Shown here: piece after piece, positions 1 to 9,680 of the stretch
Position numbering within the stretch: the stretch's first letter is position 1
Layout: each line of letters starts with the position of its first letter
Assembly: GCF_000003605.2 (NCBI RefSeq)
Contig: NW_003107100.1
Coordinates: 62,563-126,562, forward strand
Source: Saccoglossus kowalevskii
Lineage: Eukaryota; Hemichordata; Enteropneusta; Harrimaniidae
Reading direction: 5' to 3'
Length of the DNA: 64,000 nucleotides
Made by a program: the position numbers and the translations under genes
Notes under the pieces: generated by a model
The model's database searches: none
What the model saw: only the letters and a program-made list of their open reading frames with translations
What the model was told of the DNA's origin: nothing

Positions 1-148
1 CAAAATGTGCATAGTGTATTGCAAAATTCTCAGACCTCAAAATGTGCATAGACATATGCAAAGTTTTCAGACCTCAAAATATGCATAGGTGTATTGCAGA
101 GGTCTCAGCCTCAAAATGTGCATAGACATATTGCAAAGTTTTCAGACC
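1..148. repeat. Tandem array, about 38 bp unit, 4 copies
   Basis: Unit CTCAAAATGTGCATAGACAT... followed by ATTGCAAAGTTTTCAGAC. It is cut by the left edge, so its true length is unknown. Lies in the intron before the first visible exon of the CCDC17-like gene. Confidence 0.85.
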
Positions 149-256
149 CCATGGGGTGGTAGTTCATTTCACTAATAACATCCTTCATAGGAGCTGAGGT
201 TTTGAGAATTTTTATTTGGTAATAAATAAATATTATAATTGTTATTCACTTTACAG

Positions 257-393
257 AACAAGATGAGAATCAACTGGTGCAATTATTAAAAGACCGACTG
301 GATAAGAAGCACTTAGCACCTAAAGCACCTCCAAAGGATTTAGATTTAACCAGACTGATTAATTATGATATATCGCGTGGTGTTGACATCCAG
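257..393 (+). CDS. Exon, CCDC17-like gene, first in window
   Basis: Acceptor ttcactttacag, donor CAG|gtacaat. Starts with the last two bases of a codon and ends in phase 0. Encodes a charged helix (ENQLVQLLKDRLDKKH), a lysine/proline linker and then LTRLINYDISRGVDIQ. No start codon is needed here because the gene begins upstream. Confidence 0.75.
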
Positions 394-3300
394 GTACAAT
401 CTGCTTATGGACTTAATAGTAAGTTGTATAATATTATGCATCTTTTACCATGTTGTTATTAATTACAGAGTTCCACATAATATTTCACTATTGCTTGGGT
501 TATCTGCATGTAACATCATTAGGAAATGTGAATTCCACATATGGAGTGTTTAAAGTAATATTTCCAGTGGGCCTGTTTAAAAAAAGGTTTATACCGAGAA
601 AGTATTACTATTTGTGACTACCTTGCCCAGTCATGTGGTTTATTCATAAGCGATTTATTGGATTTAGAAGATGATAATTATGAGTCATTAGTATAATTTA
701 TACAGTTATTGTTGAAAAGTGGACACTGAAACTAGACATGTTGTACATGAAATCACTTGTGAAAAAAGATGGCCACTGAGTTGCGCCCAGGTCTCCAGAG
801 GGCGCCATCTATTGAAATCCAGTTTTGTCAAGGGAACCGCAGAGATTACAGAAGATGACAACACCTTTTTTTCTACAGCCCCCATCATGTGAACGATTTA
901 CAGAGATGACTACTTGAGCGTTAGTTTTTACATCACAATTACATTTCATTTGACATTAGCCATGTGTAGAGTCACTTTTGTCCATGCAATATCACAGTAA
1001 AATTTACTGATATTTTTATCTGGTTATATTTAAAAAAAAAAAAAATGCTCAGAGTCACAGCTAATTTGTTGAAAAAAATTTGAATTGATATTGTAGCAGA
1101 TCATAATGAAATTGGCAAAAATAAAACCTGCTATAATTTTTTCCAACAAATGCTTGGAGGAATATTTTCACTTTTGTAGTACTTTTCTAATAATTCTATA
1201 AAGCAGACATAATTGTTTTTATTTCTGAGTGGTCTTGATTAGCATTTATAGTTTATTTTTGCACTGAAAAAGATAATACTGAATTGCATCCAGTAAGTAA
1301 GTAAATAAATTGCCTATCCTAAAAAATAATTGTAAATAATCAAAATATGTTTATTTCAGTTGAAGGTCTCTACTGTAATGGTTTTGTGAGAGTGTCACCT
1401 GGGAATGAAGCCATTGATTTAGAAAGAACTCCAGAAGGATATGGCGGTGAAGAAAAATTTTTAACTAGCAAACACGACTATGGAAGTCTTCAGAAATCTC
1501 CAAGATGGCTGGATATGGCATCAGTAAGTTCACCAATAGAGAGCAGTAGACTGTTGTTTAATCTCATGGACGTACAAAGTGTAGAAGACCTAATTCTTCT
1601 GTGTGTCATGTCGAGGTCATCATCGTTGTTAACGTTTTTTGTTAAAATTATTTTTTCCAGATATTGCATCCCCACCACGATGTCAATTCTATTCTATTAA
1701 TCCAGATATTTAGTCTGGATGCAGTGTACAAACCAACTGCAGATGGATCGGGTCCAGGTGTTGTCACCGGTAAGGACGGTGAGGATCCCAAACTTGGTGT
1801 AGATAGTCAGCTCGGCTGGACAGCTTTACCGATATTTAATGGCCCATACGTTATGCAAGGTGTTCATGTATTGCCGATCTTTGTAGGAACTCCCTCCAGG
1901 GTAGGTATTTTGTTTGTATTATAAGTACCATATTGAAATCTTTTACAATCAAGAGCCTTCATATAAAAGCTGTTTTGATTTCCACAACAATTATTTTATT
2001 GAAGGAGGCTGTCTCTACATATTTGGTCCAGCTTTCATTGCTCTGACTTGTCTGAATTTTCATTATTGTATATTTACAATAAGATTGATGACATGACAGC
2101 ATTTTGGTTAAATAAACAATAATGTATTTTAAAATGTTTTACAGAAATCTTGTTTTTGCGTGTTTGCTTCAGTAGAAATGCAATTTTTTGCCAGCAAATT
2201 TAAGCTAATTTCATTAATTGATGTTGTCGCTATTTTGAAATAAATTTGAGTTTAATTAAGTATAGTTAATACTTTGAGTGAAATTCATTAAATGTTATGT
2301 ATCTACCGGTTTTTCAACATGTCTTGCAGTATAGCATTCTGTTATTAATATGATAACCCATTTAGCACACTTTCAATCTTTAGTGGCTCTGGTTCAAACC
2401 ATGCATTTCTGATAATTATATGTTACTGTGATCCAACTAGGAATTCCTTCAAATGGCATTGACCACACCGGTGTTGGATACATTCAAAGCATGTATCCAA
2501 GATAAAACTATCACATTGGATAGTAACTTTGCCTCTATGGTGGTGCACACATGGGATGGACACTATGATAAAGATGAGACTGTACCTCAACCTGTAAGTA
2601 TGTTTCAACGTTTTCACCACCAGTTCCCTTTTTTCATCAATATTCATAATATAGTCCCGTTTCTACGCTACTTTCTAAATATGGTTGTCATCTTTCCATT
2701 ATCTATTCCTGCCACACCCACTCTAAATTTTACTCCCATCGTCAACAGCCTACTTAGCATTAGAAAAAGAAATGTACTTTGCCCACTTGTAAAGCTTGTG
2801 GAATTCAAAGTTTGGAAGGAAATGGTGTCCTGTCCCAATGTGGGCATAAAGTTGTAATTCTTTTGTTCCGTTCTTGGTCCATAATAACAGTATCCTTGTT
2901 GCAATGAGTGGTTGATTTGAATGGGAATTCTCAGATGGAGCATGGAGGCCTGCTTGTGTTGGACTCTTTTGAAATGAATAAATCAGTGTTCCTATTGCTA
3001 TAAAGATATGCATCTATTAAAAGAGGGAATCCACACTCCAGTGTGTTGATTCATTCAAGTATTAATCAAAACCGTCTAGCCAGGCTGTCAAAAATTGCCT
3101 GGGAGCTATAAATGGCCCTTCTGAACATCTTAACACTATTGGTTAGGGGAGCTGTGCTGTTAAGATCTCTACAAAATGGTATAAATTGGTAGAAGGGTAA
3201 ATAGCTTTTTGGGGTCTTCATTTTTGGGTCTTGAATCAGGCGAATGGAATGATTAAACGACTTAGGAAGTGTATTTAATATATGTGTAATTGCACTTATT

Positions 3301-4337
3301 CTAAACAGAGAATTGATGAATACTTGACTGTGGACAAACCAGACAAATTCAACAAAACTGCAAACAACAGAAAGGGAAAATTGATGTCTGAGCTCGTCAC
3401 GAAAACCATGTCACCAGAAGATGTTCAGAATGAAAGCTTAGTCAAGCGAGAGATAGAATATTTTGAAGAGTCTATGTCTAAAACGTTCTATGAACTCATG
3501 GTAAGTATGGCAGATTTTATTATTTTTGTTTGTTCAGTCTTTGTTGATAACAATGTTATGTACATTATTTCATACTGTTCTTGACATTAATGAAAAACTA
3601 AACTAGTCTGTAATTTGAGAAATCCATATTTGAAGAACTACTATTATGGAGACTGATTCTCATAAAAAAAAAAATAAAATAAAATACACACATACTTTAT
3701 TGAACGAAAAGCTTGCTTCCTGCTACATATACTGTAGAATACTTTATTTTCGCTGGAATTTATTTTCGCTGAAAAGGCTTTTTGGGCGTTTTGTATGGAA
3801 TTTATTTTCACTGATTTCTGATGAGTTTAATGTGAAATATAGGAAAAACAGTATATTCGCTGGACTTTATTTTCATGGAATCATCCCTTCAGCGAAAATA
3901 GCGAAAATAAATTTCAAGCGAAAATAAAGTATTCTACAGTAGTTAGAGATTACTGATTTGAAGGACCACACTATTCTTTAGGTGAAACTACGTCATAATG
4001 TTCTAAGTTGCTCAGACGCGTTTTCCATTGGCTATGCAAGAGCTGCTGTGAAACACCAGACAAATAGCAGATAAAATCAGCTAAAGTTTAGAAAAAATCA
4101 GAAACTCAACTTTGATTAATCCTGAACAACCAAATTAACATTTGTTGCACATGTAGAGGATAATCTTGTTACACTGTTCCAAGAATGTTTTTTAACGTTG
4201 TTTTTGCATGTTTTCCTGGCTATTCATTCCTGAGAATACATATATATTCAAAATTTGCAGATCACATGATGTACCGTACATATTATTTGTTTCAACAGGA
4301 GAGTGCACTGATGAATGCTGGGTATGGACCATTGTGA
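257..4337 (+). CDS. 3' part of a C2-like-domain protein gene, possibly CCDC17-like (seven exons)
   Basis: Exons 257-393, 568-586, 1360-1523, 1661-1900, 2441-2593, 3309-3500 and 4299-4337 join at GT-AG borders into one open frame of 313 residues plus stop; the 5' part lies before the window. Seen: a segment LINYDISRGVDIQ, then GLYCNGFVRV, a hydrophobic beta-type strand (SILLIQIFSLDAVY), a glycine-rich loop, LGWTALPIFNG and GVHVLPIF, and finally a charged, probably helical tail ending in MNAGYGPL. The order 'YD..G.D', 'GL...G', beta strand, 'GW..LP.F', 'LP.F' resembles the C-terminal C2-like region of coiled-coil domain-containing protein 17 as I remember it. That resemblance is from memory and is inference. 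The gene is certain; the name is not. No signal peptide or membrane segment is visible. It converges on the RIM-BP gene, with 5.15 kb between the two stop codons. Confidence 0.75.
568..586 (+). CDS. 19-nt microexon (WACLKK), CCDC17-like gene
   Basis: The flanking exons do not match in frame: one ends in phase 0 and the next begins with two bases of a codon, so one extra base (mod 3) is required between them. Here ...taatatttccag|TGGGCCTGTTTAAAAAAAG|gtttata supplies six codons plus G, giving DIQ-WACLKK-VEGLYCNG. The donor is weak but usable. Another exon in the same intron could serve instead, but I saw none better. Confidence 0.55.
587..1359 (+). other. Intron of the CCDC17-like gene
   Basis: No coding signal. 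Holds an AGAGGGCGCC motif (797-806, CTCF-like core) and a 45 bp stretch after 592 that resembles 13235-13285 in the RIM-BP gene, so it is probably a dispersed repeat fragment. Confidence 0.5.
1360..1523 (+). CDS. Exon, CCDC17-like gene (GLYCNGFVRV segment)
   Basis: Acceptor tatgtttatttcag, donor TCA|gtaagt (strong). Begins with two bases of a split valine codon and ends in phase 0. Encodes EGLYCNGFVRVSPGNEAID followed by an acidic/basic linker ending KSPRWLDMAS. Confidence 0.8.
1661..1900 (+). CDS. Exon, CCDC17-like gene (C2-like beta strands)
   Basis: Acceptor ...ttattttttccag, donor AGG|gtaggt; 80 codons, phase 0 to 0. Encodes a hydrophobic strand (SILLIQIFSLDAVY), a Gly/Asp loop (GSGPGVVTGKDGED) and LGWTALPIFNGPYVMQG with LPIFVGTPSR. 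The 'GW.ALP.F ... G ... LP.F' pattern is typical of C2-type folds. Confidence 0.85.
2441..2593 (+). CDS. Exon, CCDC17-like gene
   Basis: Acceptor atgttactgtgatccaactag, donor CCT|gtaagt; 51 codons, phase 0 to 0. Encodes EFLQMALTTPVLDTFKACI, then a strand-like segment (SNFASMVVHTWDGHYD) and an acidic end. Introns on both sides (1901-2440 and 2594-3308) show no coding signal. Confidence 0.8.
3309..3500 (+). CDS. Exon, CCDC17-like gene (charged helical tail)
   Basis: Acceptor ttgcacttattctaaacag, donor ATG|gtaagt; 64 codons, phase 0 to 0. Rich in Lys, Glu and Asp (RKGKLMSELVTKTMSPEDV, then LVKREIEYFEESMSKTF), consistent with alpha helix or short coiled coil. Confidence 0.8.
3730..3941. mobile_element. 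MITE, TACTGTAGAATACTTT family, about 212 bp
   Basis: Near-perfect terminal inverted repeats of about 28 bp: left end TACTGTAGAATACTTTATTT (then TCGCTGG), right end its reverse complement, closing at 3941. TA dinucleotides at both ends fit a Tc1/mariner-type target duplication. No coding capacity. Internal short repeats ATTTATTTTCGCTG. Lies in the last intron (3501-4298) of the plus-strand gene; a degenerate relative is at 43681-43870. Confidence 0.8.
4299..4337 (+). CDS. Terminal coding exon, CCDC17-like gene
   Basis: Acceptor tattatttgtttcaacag; 13 codons, ESALMNAGYGPL then TGA. Phase agrees with the previous exon. Several downstream AATAAA hexamers exist (5225-5230, 5767-5772 and others), so the poly(A) site cannot be chosen. 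Confidence 0.75.
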   Translation, partial: ESALMNAGYGPL

Positions 4338-4565
4338 TTGAATGCTGTCACCTGGTGCCTGCAAACTGGACTACGCTCATTCCAAAATAATATTTGGGTG
4401 ACATATTGCCTGTTGACCATTCATGGAGGCTTAAAGCAGGCCATGTTTTAACCTATTCAGAATCATGGCTGTTATTATTTAAATATAGTATTTGTGATAT
4501 TAGAAAAGTGTGTGCTCAATAGCACTTAGATCACAGTTAGGTCCCACACTACCATAGTCTCAAAA

Positions 4566-4776
4566 TACTGTAAAAGGGTTAATTATTCACTGGGTTTTAA
4601 TTTTGCTTATTTCGCTGACTGGGAAATGCGCTAAATTAAAACCCAGTGAATATGTAAAATTTAGCATAAAACACATTATCTAAATGATAAAACCGTGAAT
4701 TTAAAACCCACTGAATATGCCTGAAATGGTAAATCAGCGAAATTTAAACCCAGTGAAGATTAGTCATTTTACAGTA
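4566..4776. mobile_element. MITE, TACTGTAAAA...CACTGGGTTTTAA family, about 211 bp
   Basis: Left end TACTGTAAAAGGGTTAATTA followed by TTCACTGGGTTTTAATTT; right end is an imperfect inverted copy ending ATTTTACAGTA. Terminal repeats of about 36 bp, ending in TA. No ORF. Degenerate relatives at 14086-14257 and possibly 20476-20630. Confidence 0.75.
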
Positions 4777-7679
4777 GTGTTCTTTACAAATTGAGCATAT
4801 CCGGGAAGCAGAACTTGGAGATTATCGGTACCCTCATCTGGTCAAGTCAATGTAAAAAGTACATGGAGTTGGCTGGATAAGGGTTTATGTAATCCCTGGT
4901 ATTATGCATTTTGATTTAACATGAGAACCTCTGTTAAAGATGATATGGTACATCAAACTACATGTATATATCAGTATCACAGTTGTTTTTTTCAAAGCTT
5001 TGGTGAGTGTCAGATCATAAAGTGCAGAAATGTATATTTTTGTATATAGATTTTTAAGTGTGTATGGGAGAGGGGGGGGGGGTTAAATTATTAGATTATT
5101 TAGAAAATTAGCCGTGTGATAATTACGAATTTGATTTGTTCGGAGCTATTCTAGAGAGAAAATCTTACTAATATGATGTAAGTAACATTGTGTATTGGGT
5201 CAGATTTAGTCATTTTTACTGATAAATAAATCATAATCTCGCACACCTTATCAAAATACTTTTGTAAATCAACATTTTACAAGTAACAATCAATACTGTG
5301 ACATGACTGTAACTTGCAAAGGTGTTGTACATACAGAGAATGTAATCATGCACCTTTTTAAAATATCAAACTCAAATTTATTTGATAAAAAACTATAAGT
5401 AACATTGATGTGGCAATATGTTATGGGAGACAAAACTCCAGTCTTTATTGTAAAGTAACTATTTATGCCTAAAACATAGGGCTTCTGCTCGTGGTGGTAA
5501 TATCAATTTAGCCACGGTGACCAATACTTTCATTCCCACTTTATGGGGAAGCCTGGAGTGAGTGAAAATTTACATGATTTGGCGAGACCATAACCTTCAG
5601 GAAAGGCTAGCTTTCAATGCTCCCATATTTCAGGATTTGTTGCCAAGCCAACTGATTTTCACGGTAATCAGTAGAATACAAAGTGGGAAAGCAAGTTCAA
5701 CCATATAGCCTCATCATAAATATCTAGAAGATATGTATCAGTATATGCTGTTAACATGCTGTGTATAATAAATGTTTTTAAATAATTTATGATTAATATC
5801 AAAGAAGAATCACAGACTGGGTGGTAATCTAATTTGGTAATGAAATGATTACTTGTTTAGTTCCCAAGCCTACAAATACCTAAAAATATGTTGAGAACGT
5901 TGGTATGTTGAAGGGACAAATTCCGCAACTTGTGATGTGGCTTAATATCGAAATATTAAAGTTTTTGTGCGGAGTGTACCAACTGGGCTGAAATGCAGAG
6001 TTTAATACAGAGTGTGTCCCTTTAATTGTAGTGCTTCTATACTGAGTAATTTTGTATATCACTAAAATAATTACAAAATAAATTAATTTATAAAAAAAAT
6101 TATTGTTCTCATGTTTTTTTTACCTTGCTTGATTATTAGAAAAGGAATTTATACAAAGGGAAAATGACTGTTAATGTCTTCTGTGAAAACTTTTTTTCTT
6201 GTGATTTATAATGAAATTTTATTACTGGTAACACATTGATATCAAGTCGCATGCAAGGTAATATGCTATTAGTGTTGGATTGGATTAATGGTCTTAAGAT
6301 TTTGAAAAGGCAATGCGCTGAGGGTGCTGTCAACAGTGTACCGCAATTCCTCTTTAATGAGCTGTGGAATTGAATTAAGTATTTGTACACCATCAAATTC
6401 AATTTACAAACCACACTGGGTAAAATCTTGTAAACTGTCACGATCAAGAAATTTCATCCATGCATATTTGCCCCAATTTTAAGTTGGATCTGAATCTTAA
6501 TGACATTAAACCCCATGTAATTCTGTACACCCCCCCCACCTCAATGAGAAAATAATGAGACAGACACTGTTGTTTATTGTAATTAAAAATATAGCCATGC
6601 TTTATCAATTAATTTATGTACATATTCAAATACTGAAGTGTTAATTAATATTCAGAGCTGTGTTAGAACATTGATCACATGGACGCTTTGAAATACATAG
6701 AACACAAAAAATGCTCAAATCTGCCCCAAATTAATACCAAATACTCAGCAATATGTACATCACTATGTTTTATCACAGGGTTTCTTTTTGATTAAAGCGC
6801 CACCATCGTGACGCGTGTACGTTTGTATTTTGAGTAAACAATATGCATATACACTTTACCATGCATGGGACTCGTTTCACAGCACAACAACAGATGTGAT
6901 TTAGATAAGTGGAAATGGTTGGAACAACAAATTATTACAATGTTGTTTCTATCTCAAAAATGATAGCTTTAATTTCAATTAGCAAGTAACGTTGAGGGCA
7001 GTCTATCTTTACAGACTTCATAGACAATTTGATTACAAGCATGTCGAAAGTTCATGGCGTATTTTTTAACTCTTACTAAAAACGAAAAAAATGCTCAAAC
7101 AATGTATGATACAAGAAGGCCAAGTAAAAGTGTCACAATCTGCATTTGAATACATTGTTTACACAAAATTAATGGTGGTTTATTCATGTTCCAATTACCT
7201 AAGACCCCTTAGAAAATGATCAAAAAGGACACCATGATAAAAGATAGCTCTGTGATAAACCACTAAGTTAGGGGTGCCTAACAATTAAACATGGGGCAGA
7301 ATCTGCTTACATAATTGGTAATATAACAAACAATATACAATATATGTTGATACTTGAGGTTACCATTATATATACATCACAAAATCTTACCATAAAAAAA
7401 TGTTGCACAAATATGAAGAGAGACACTACATAAATACAAAATACCTCCCGTAAAAAACATACAATAGTAATTTCAAAATTTGTTTTTTTTTTTACAAAAT
7501 CATATAAACGCAAAAGATACCAATGTATGATGATTATTAAAAAAAATAAAATACAATCCAAATAATTTGTTCAACTGTACACAAAAAAACAAACATTCCC
7601 GGTTAAAGTTTAACCCAACAAGTTAAATAATTTATTTAAAATAAAAAGTTAAATTTGACAATTGTCTACCGTCTAAGAT

Positions 7680-7865
7680 GATCAGAACATCATATACCCA
7701 TATATGGAAAATGATGAATACTAATGAAGATCCATATAAGGAAAGTCTGAACATTCATGTCTATATATGGCAAGTCATGAATATTAATATTACCATATAT
7801 AGGAAATGATGAATATTCATATAACCATATATCATGAATATTCATATTTTCCATATACAGATAGT
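7680..7865. repeat. AT-rich tandem/palindromic array
   Basis: Four to five irregular units of about 37 bp built on CATATATGGAAAATGATGAA and TATTCATATTACC, each partly self-complementary (CATATATGG / CCATATATG). Sits in the shared 3' intergenic region. Confidence 0.6.
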
Positions 7866-9491
7866 CATGAATAATTGAAACAATCTAATAATATTTACAT
7901 CTCATTTGACATCCATAAATGTTTTGCCATATTTGGCAGAGGCGCATGATGAATCAAGGCCAAGAATGACGGAATAATAATTACAACTGACAATATAAAA
8001 TACAAAACGGTGCAAAAATTGGAATGATCAAGCAGAAACAATGATGAATATACTGGACCACAGTCTACATGTTGTAATAAAGGTTACACTTATTGCAGTC
8101 ATCCTAGTCACAGGGAAAACGTACTGGTTACCAGGCAACACTCGTACTTGTTTGCTAAATAAAGCAGTTAGGTTCACTATTAAAACCAATTGTAGCATTG
8201 CATTGCATTGCTGCCCATATCAAATTATTGTGCATTGAGGTCAAATGTCACTAAGTCTGCACCAATCACTTTGCAAATCTATGTTTCCCACAATGCAGTG
8301 CTGGGCAGCTTTTACATGCAGTGTTCATCTCATAAACTTTTGTGTTGTCCAATCACAATGACACTGCGAAAAACATTTTAAGTCCAAAAGTATGATTCTG
8401 TTTCCTTTCTGGACGATTTTAAAAAGATTTCAAATAATTGCATTTTGTTGGAGTGAACTTGAAAGCGCACCATGGATTTTGGAATGCTGCAACATCATTG
8501 AATATTTACAAAGACAAAAAAACAATATGTACAAAACATTACACAATAAATCATTTTATATTAAAAATGAGGGCGGAAAAAACATGGTAAAATTTGATAA
8601 CAAAGGGCGCCTATATTCACTACTTCTAATAATCTGTGATAAGGCAATGGTTGAAATATTCATATTTAAAAAAACACCATAAACCAAAAATGGAAGACTA
8701 GATGGAGAGATTAAAAACCAAACAAACACACACAAAACCTAGCGGGTTGGTAATACTGTTAAATCTGGAAAAGGTCATATGAAGGCTCCCTAGGCTGAAA
8801 TTTAATTACCAAATCCCCCCTTAGGTTATAATAAAAAAGACTCAATATTCCAAGACAATATGTCCAAACATTGATGCATAAATGTTCATCTGGCTAGGGG
8901 ATCACGTTAGCCGTATAACAGAATTATGTCGGCTACCTAGGTGGTCAAGTAACATGGTAAATATCGAATGATCAACAATTGTAAGATAGCACCTGTACAG
9001 AAAATACCATGTACCGAATACCCCTCATTTACTAGGGCAGGTTCCACCCTATTTGTTTAAATGGACTTGTCCAATATTGTTTAGAGTAAAACAGTTTTTA
9101 ACTAAAATGCATTGCATATTACTGCTCTATGTAAATTTGTTAGGAATAAAAAATAGGATTTTAATTTTGACTTTACATTATGCAAAGCATGTATAAATTT
9201 TCAACCAATCATAGTCTTGGTTGGTAACCATGACAATGTAGATATGGGATATACAGACAATCAAAGAAGGCTGATATTTAAAACATCGGTATTATCATTA
9301 TATAAAGTTGGTTGATGTGTCGGGTTAAGCACTTGACGCTAATAATGACACAGACATCAATGTCATTACCAGACTCCATTATAAGCAATCCATCGTTTAT
9401 TCCCGAGATTCCGTAGCTGAGTTGCCAAAAAACTGTAAGATATTTGTTATTGGCACACCTGGCATCAACTAACAACACACCAGAAGGTATT

Positions 9492-9680
9492 TTATCTTTT
9501 CGACTTGCCAGTAGCATTGTCACTTGTGCCAAACTTCTTGAACAGTGCTTTCCCCTTGGAGAAGATGCCTTTATTTTTTTTCTTGTCGATGGTATTGGTG
9601 TTGTTTGCTACCGGTTTGCTGGATTCAATGTCTGTGGCCTTGGCCTTCTCCTTGTCAAGGCTTTTGGTGGTACTCGAATT
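9492..9680 (-). CDS. RIMBP2: RIM-BP last coding exon, basic C-terminal tail
   Basis: Reverse strand: acceptor catgttctag, then 62 codons and TAA at 9494-9492. Phase 0 matches the donor of 11821-11952. Encodes a Lys-rich tail ending [19 protein letters not shown] then [10 protein letters not shown]. The [12 protein letters not shown] stretch would make a basic amphipathic helix, so membrane or nucleic-acid-like charge binding is possible (inference). No overlap with the convergent gene. Confidence 0.82.
   Translation of the reverse strand, partial: NSSTTKSLDKEKAKATDIESSKPVANNTNTIDKKKNKGIFSKGKALFKKFGTSDNATGKSKR

Larger units (their letters stand above)
4338..9491. other. Convergent intergenic region with both 3' UTRs
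   Basis: Between the stop codon of the plus-strand gene and that of the minus-strand RIM-BP gene. Contains the MITE at 4566-4776, an ATATATGG array at 7680-7865 and homopolymer runs, but no ORF that looks coding. Poly(A) hexamers are frequent on both strands (minus-strand AATAAA read from 9401-9396, 91 bp after the RIM-BP stop), so UTR ends are unresolved. Confidence 0.6.

Noticed and set aside
2385-2405. B-box-like GGTTCAAAC (tRNA or SINE)
   Set aside because: No A box or cloverleaf around it.
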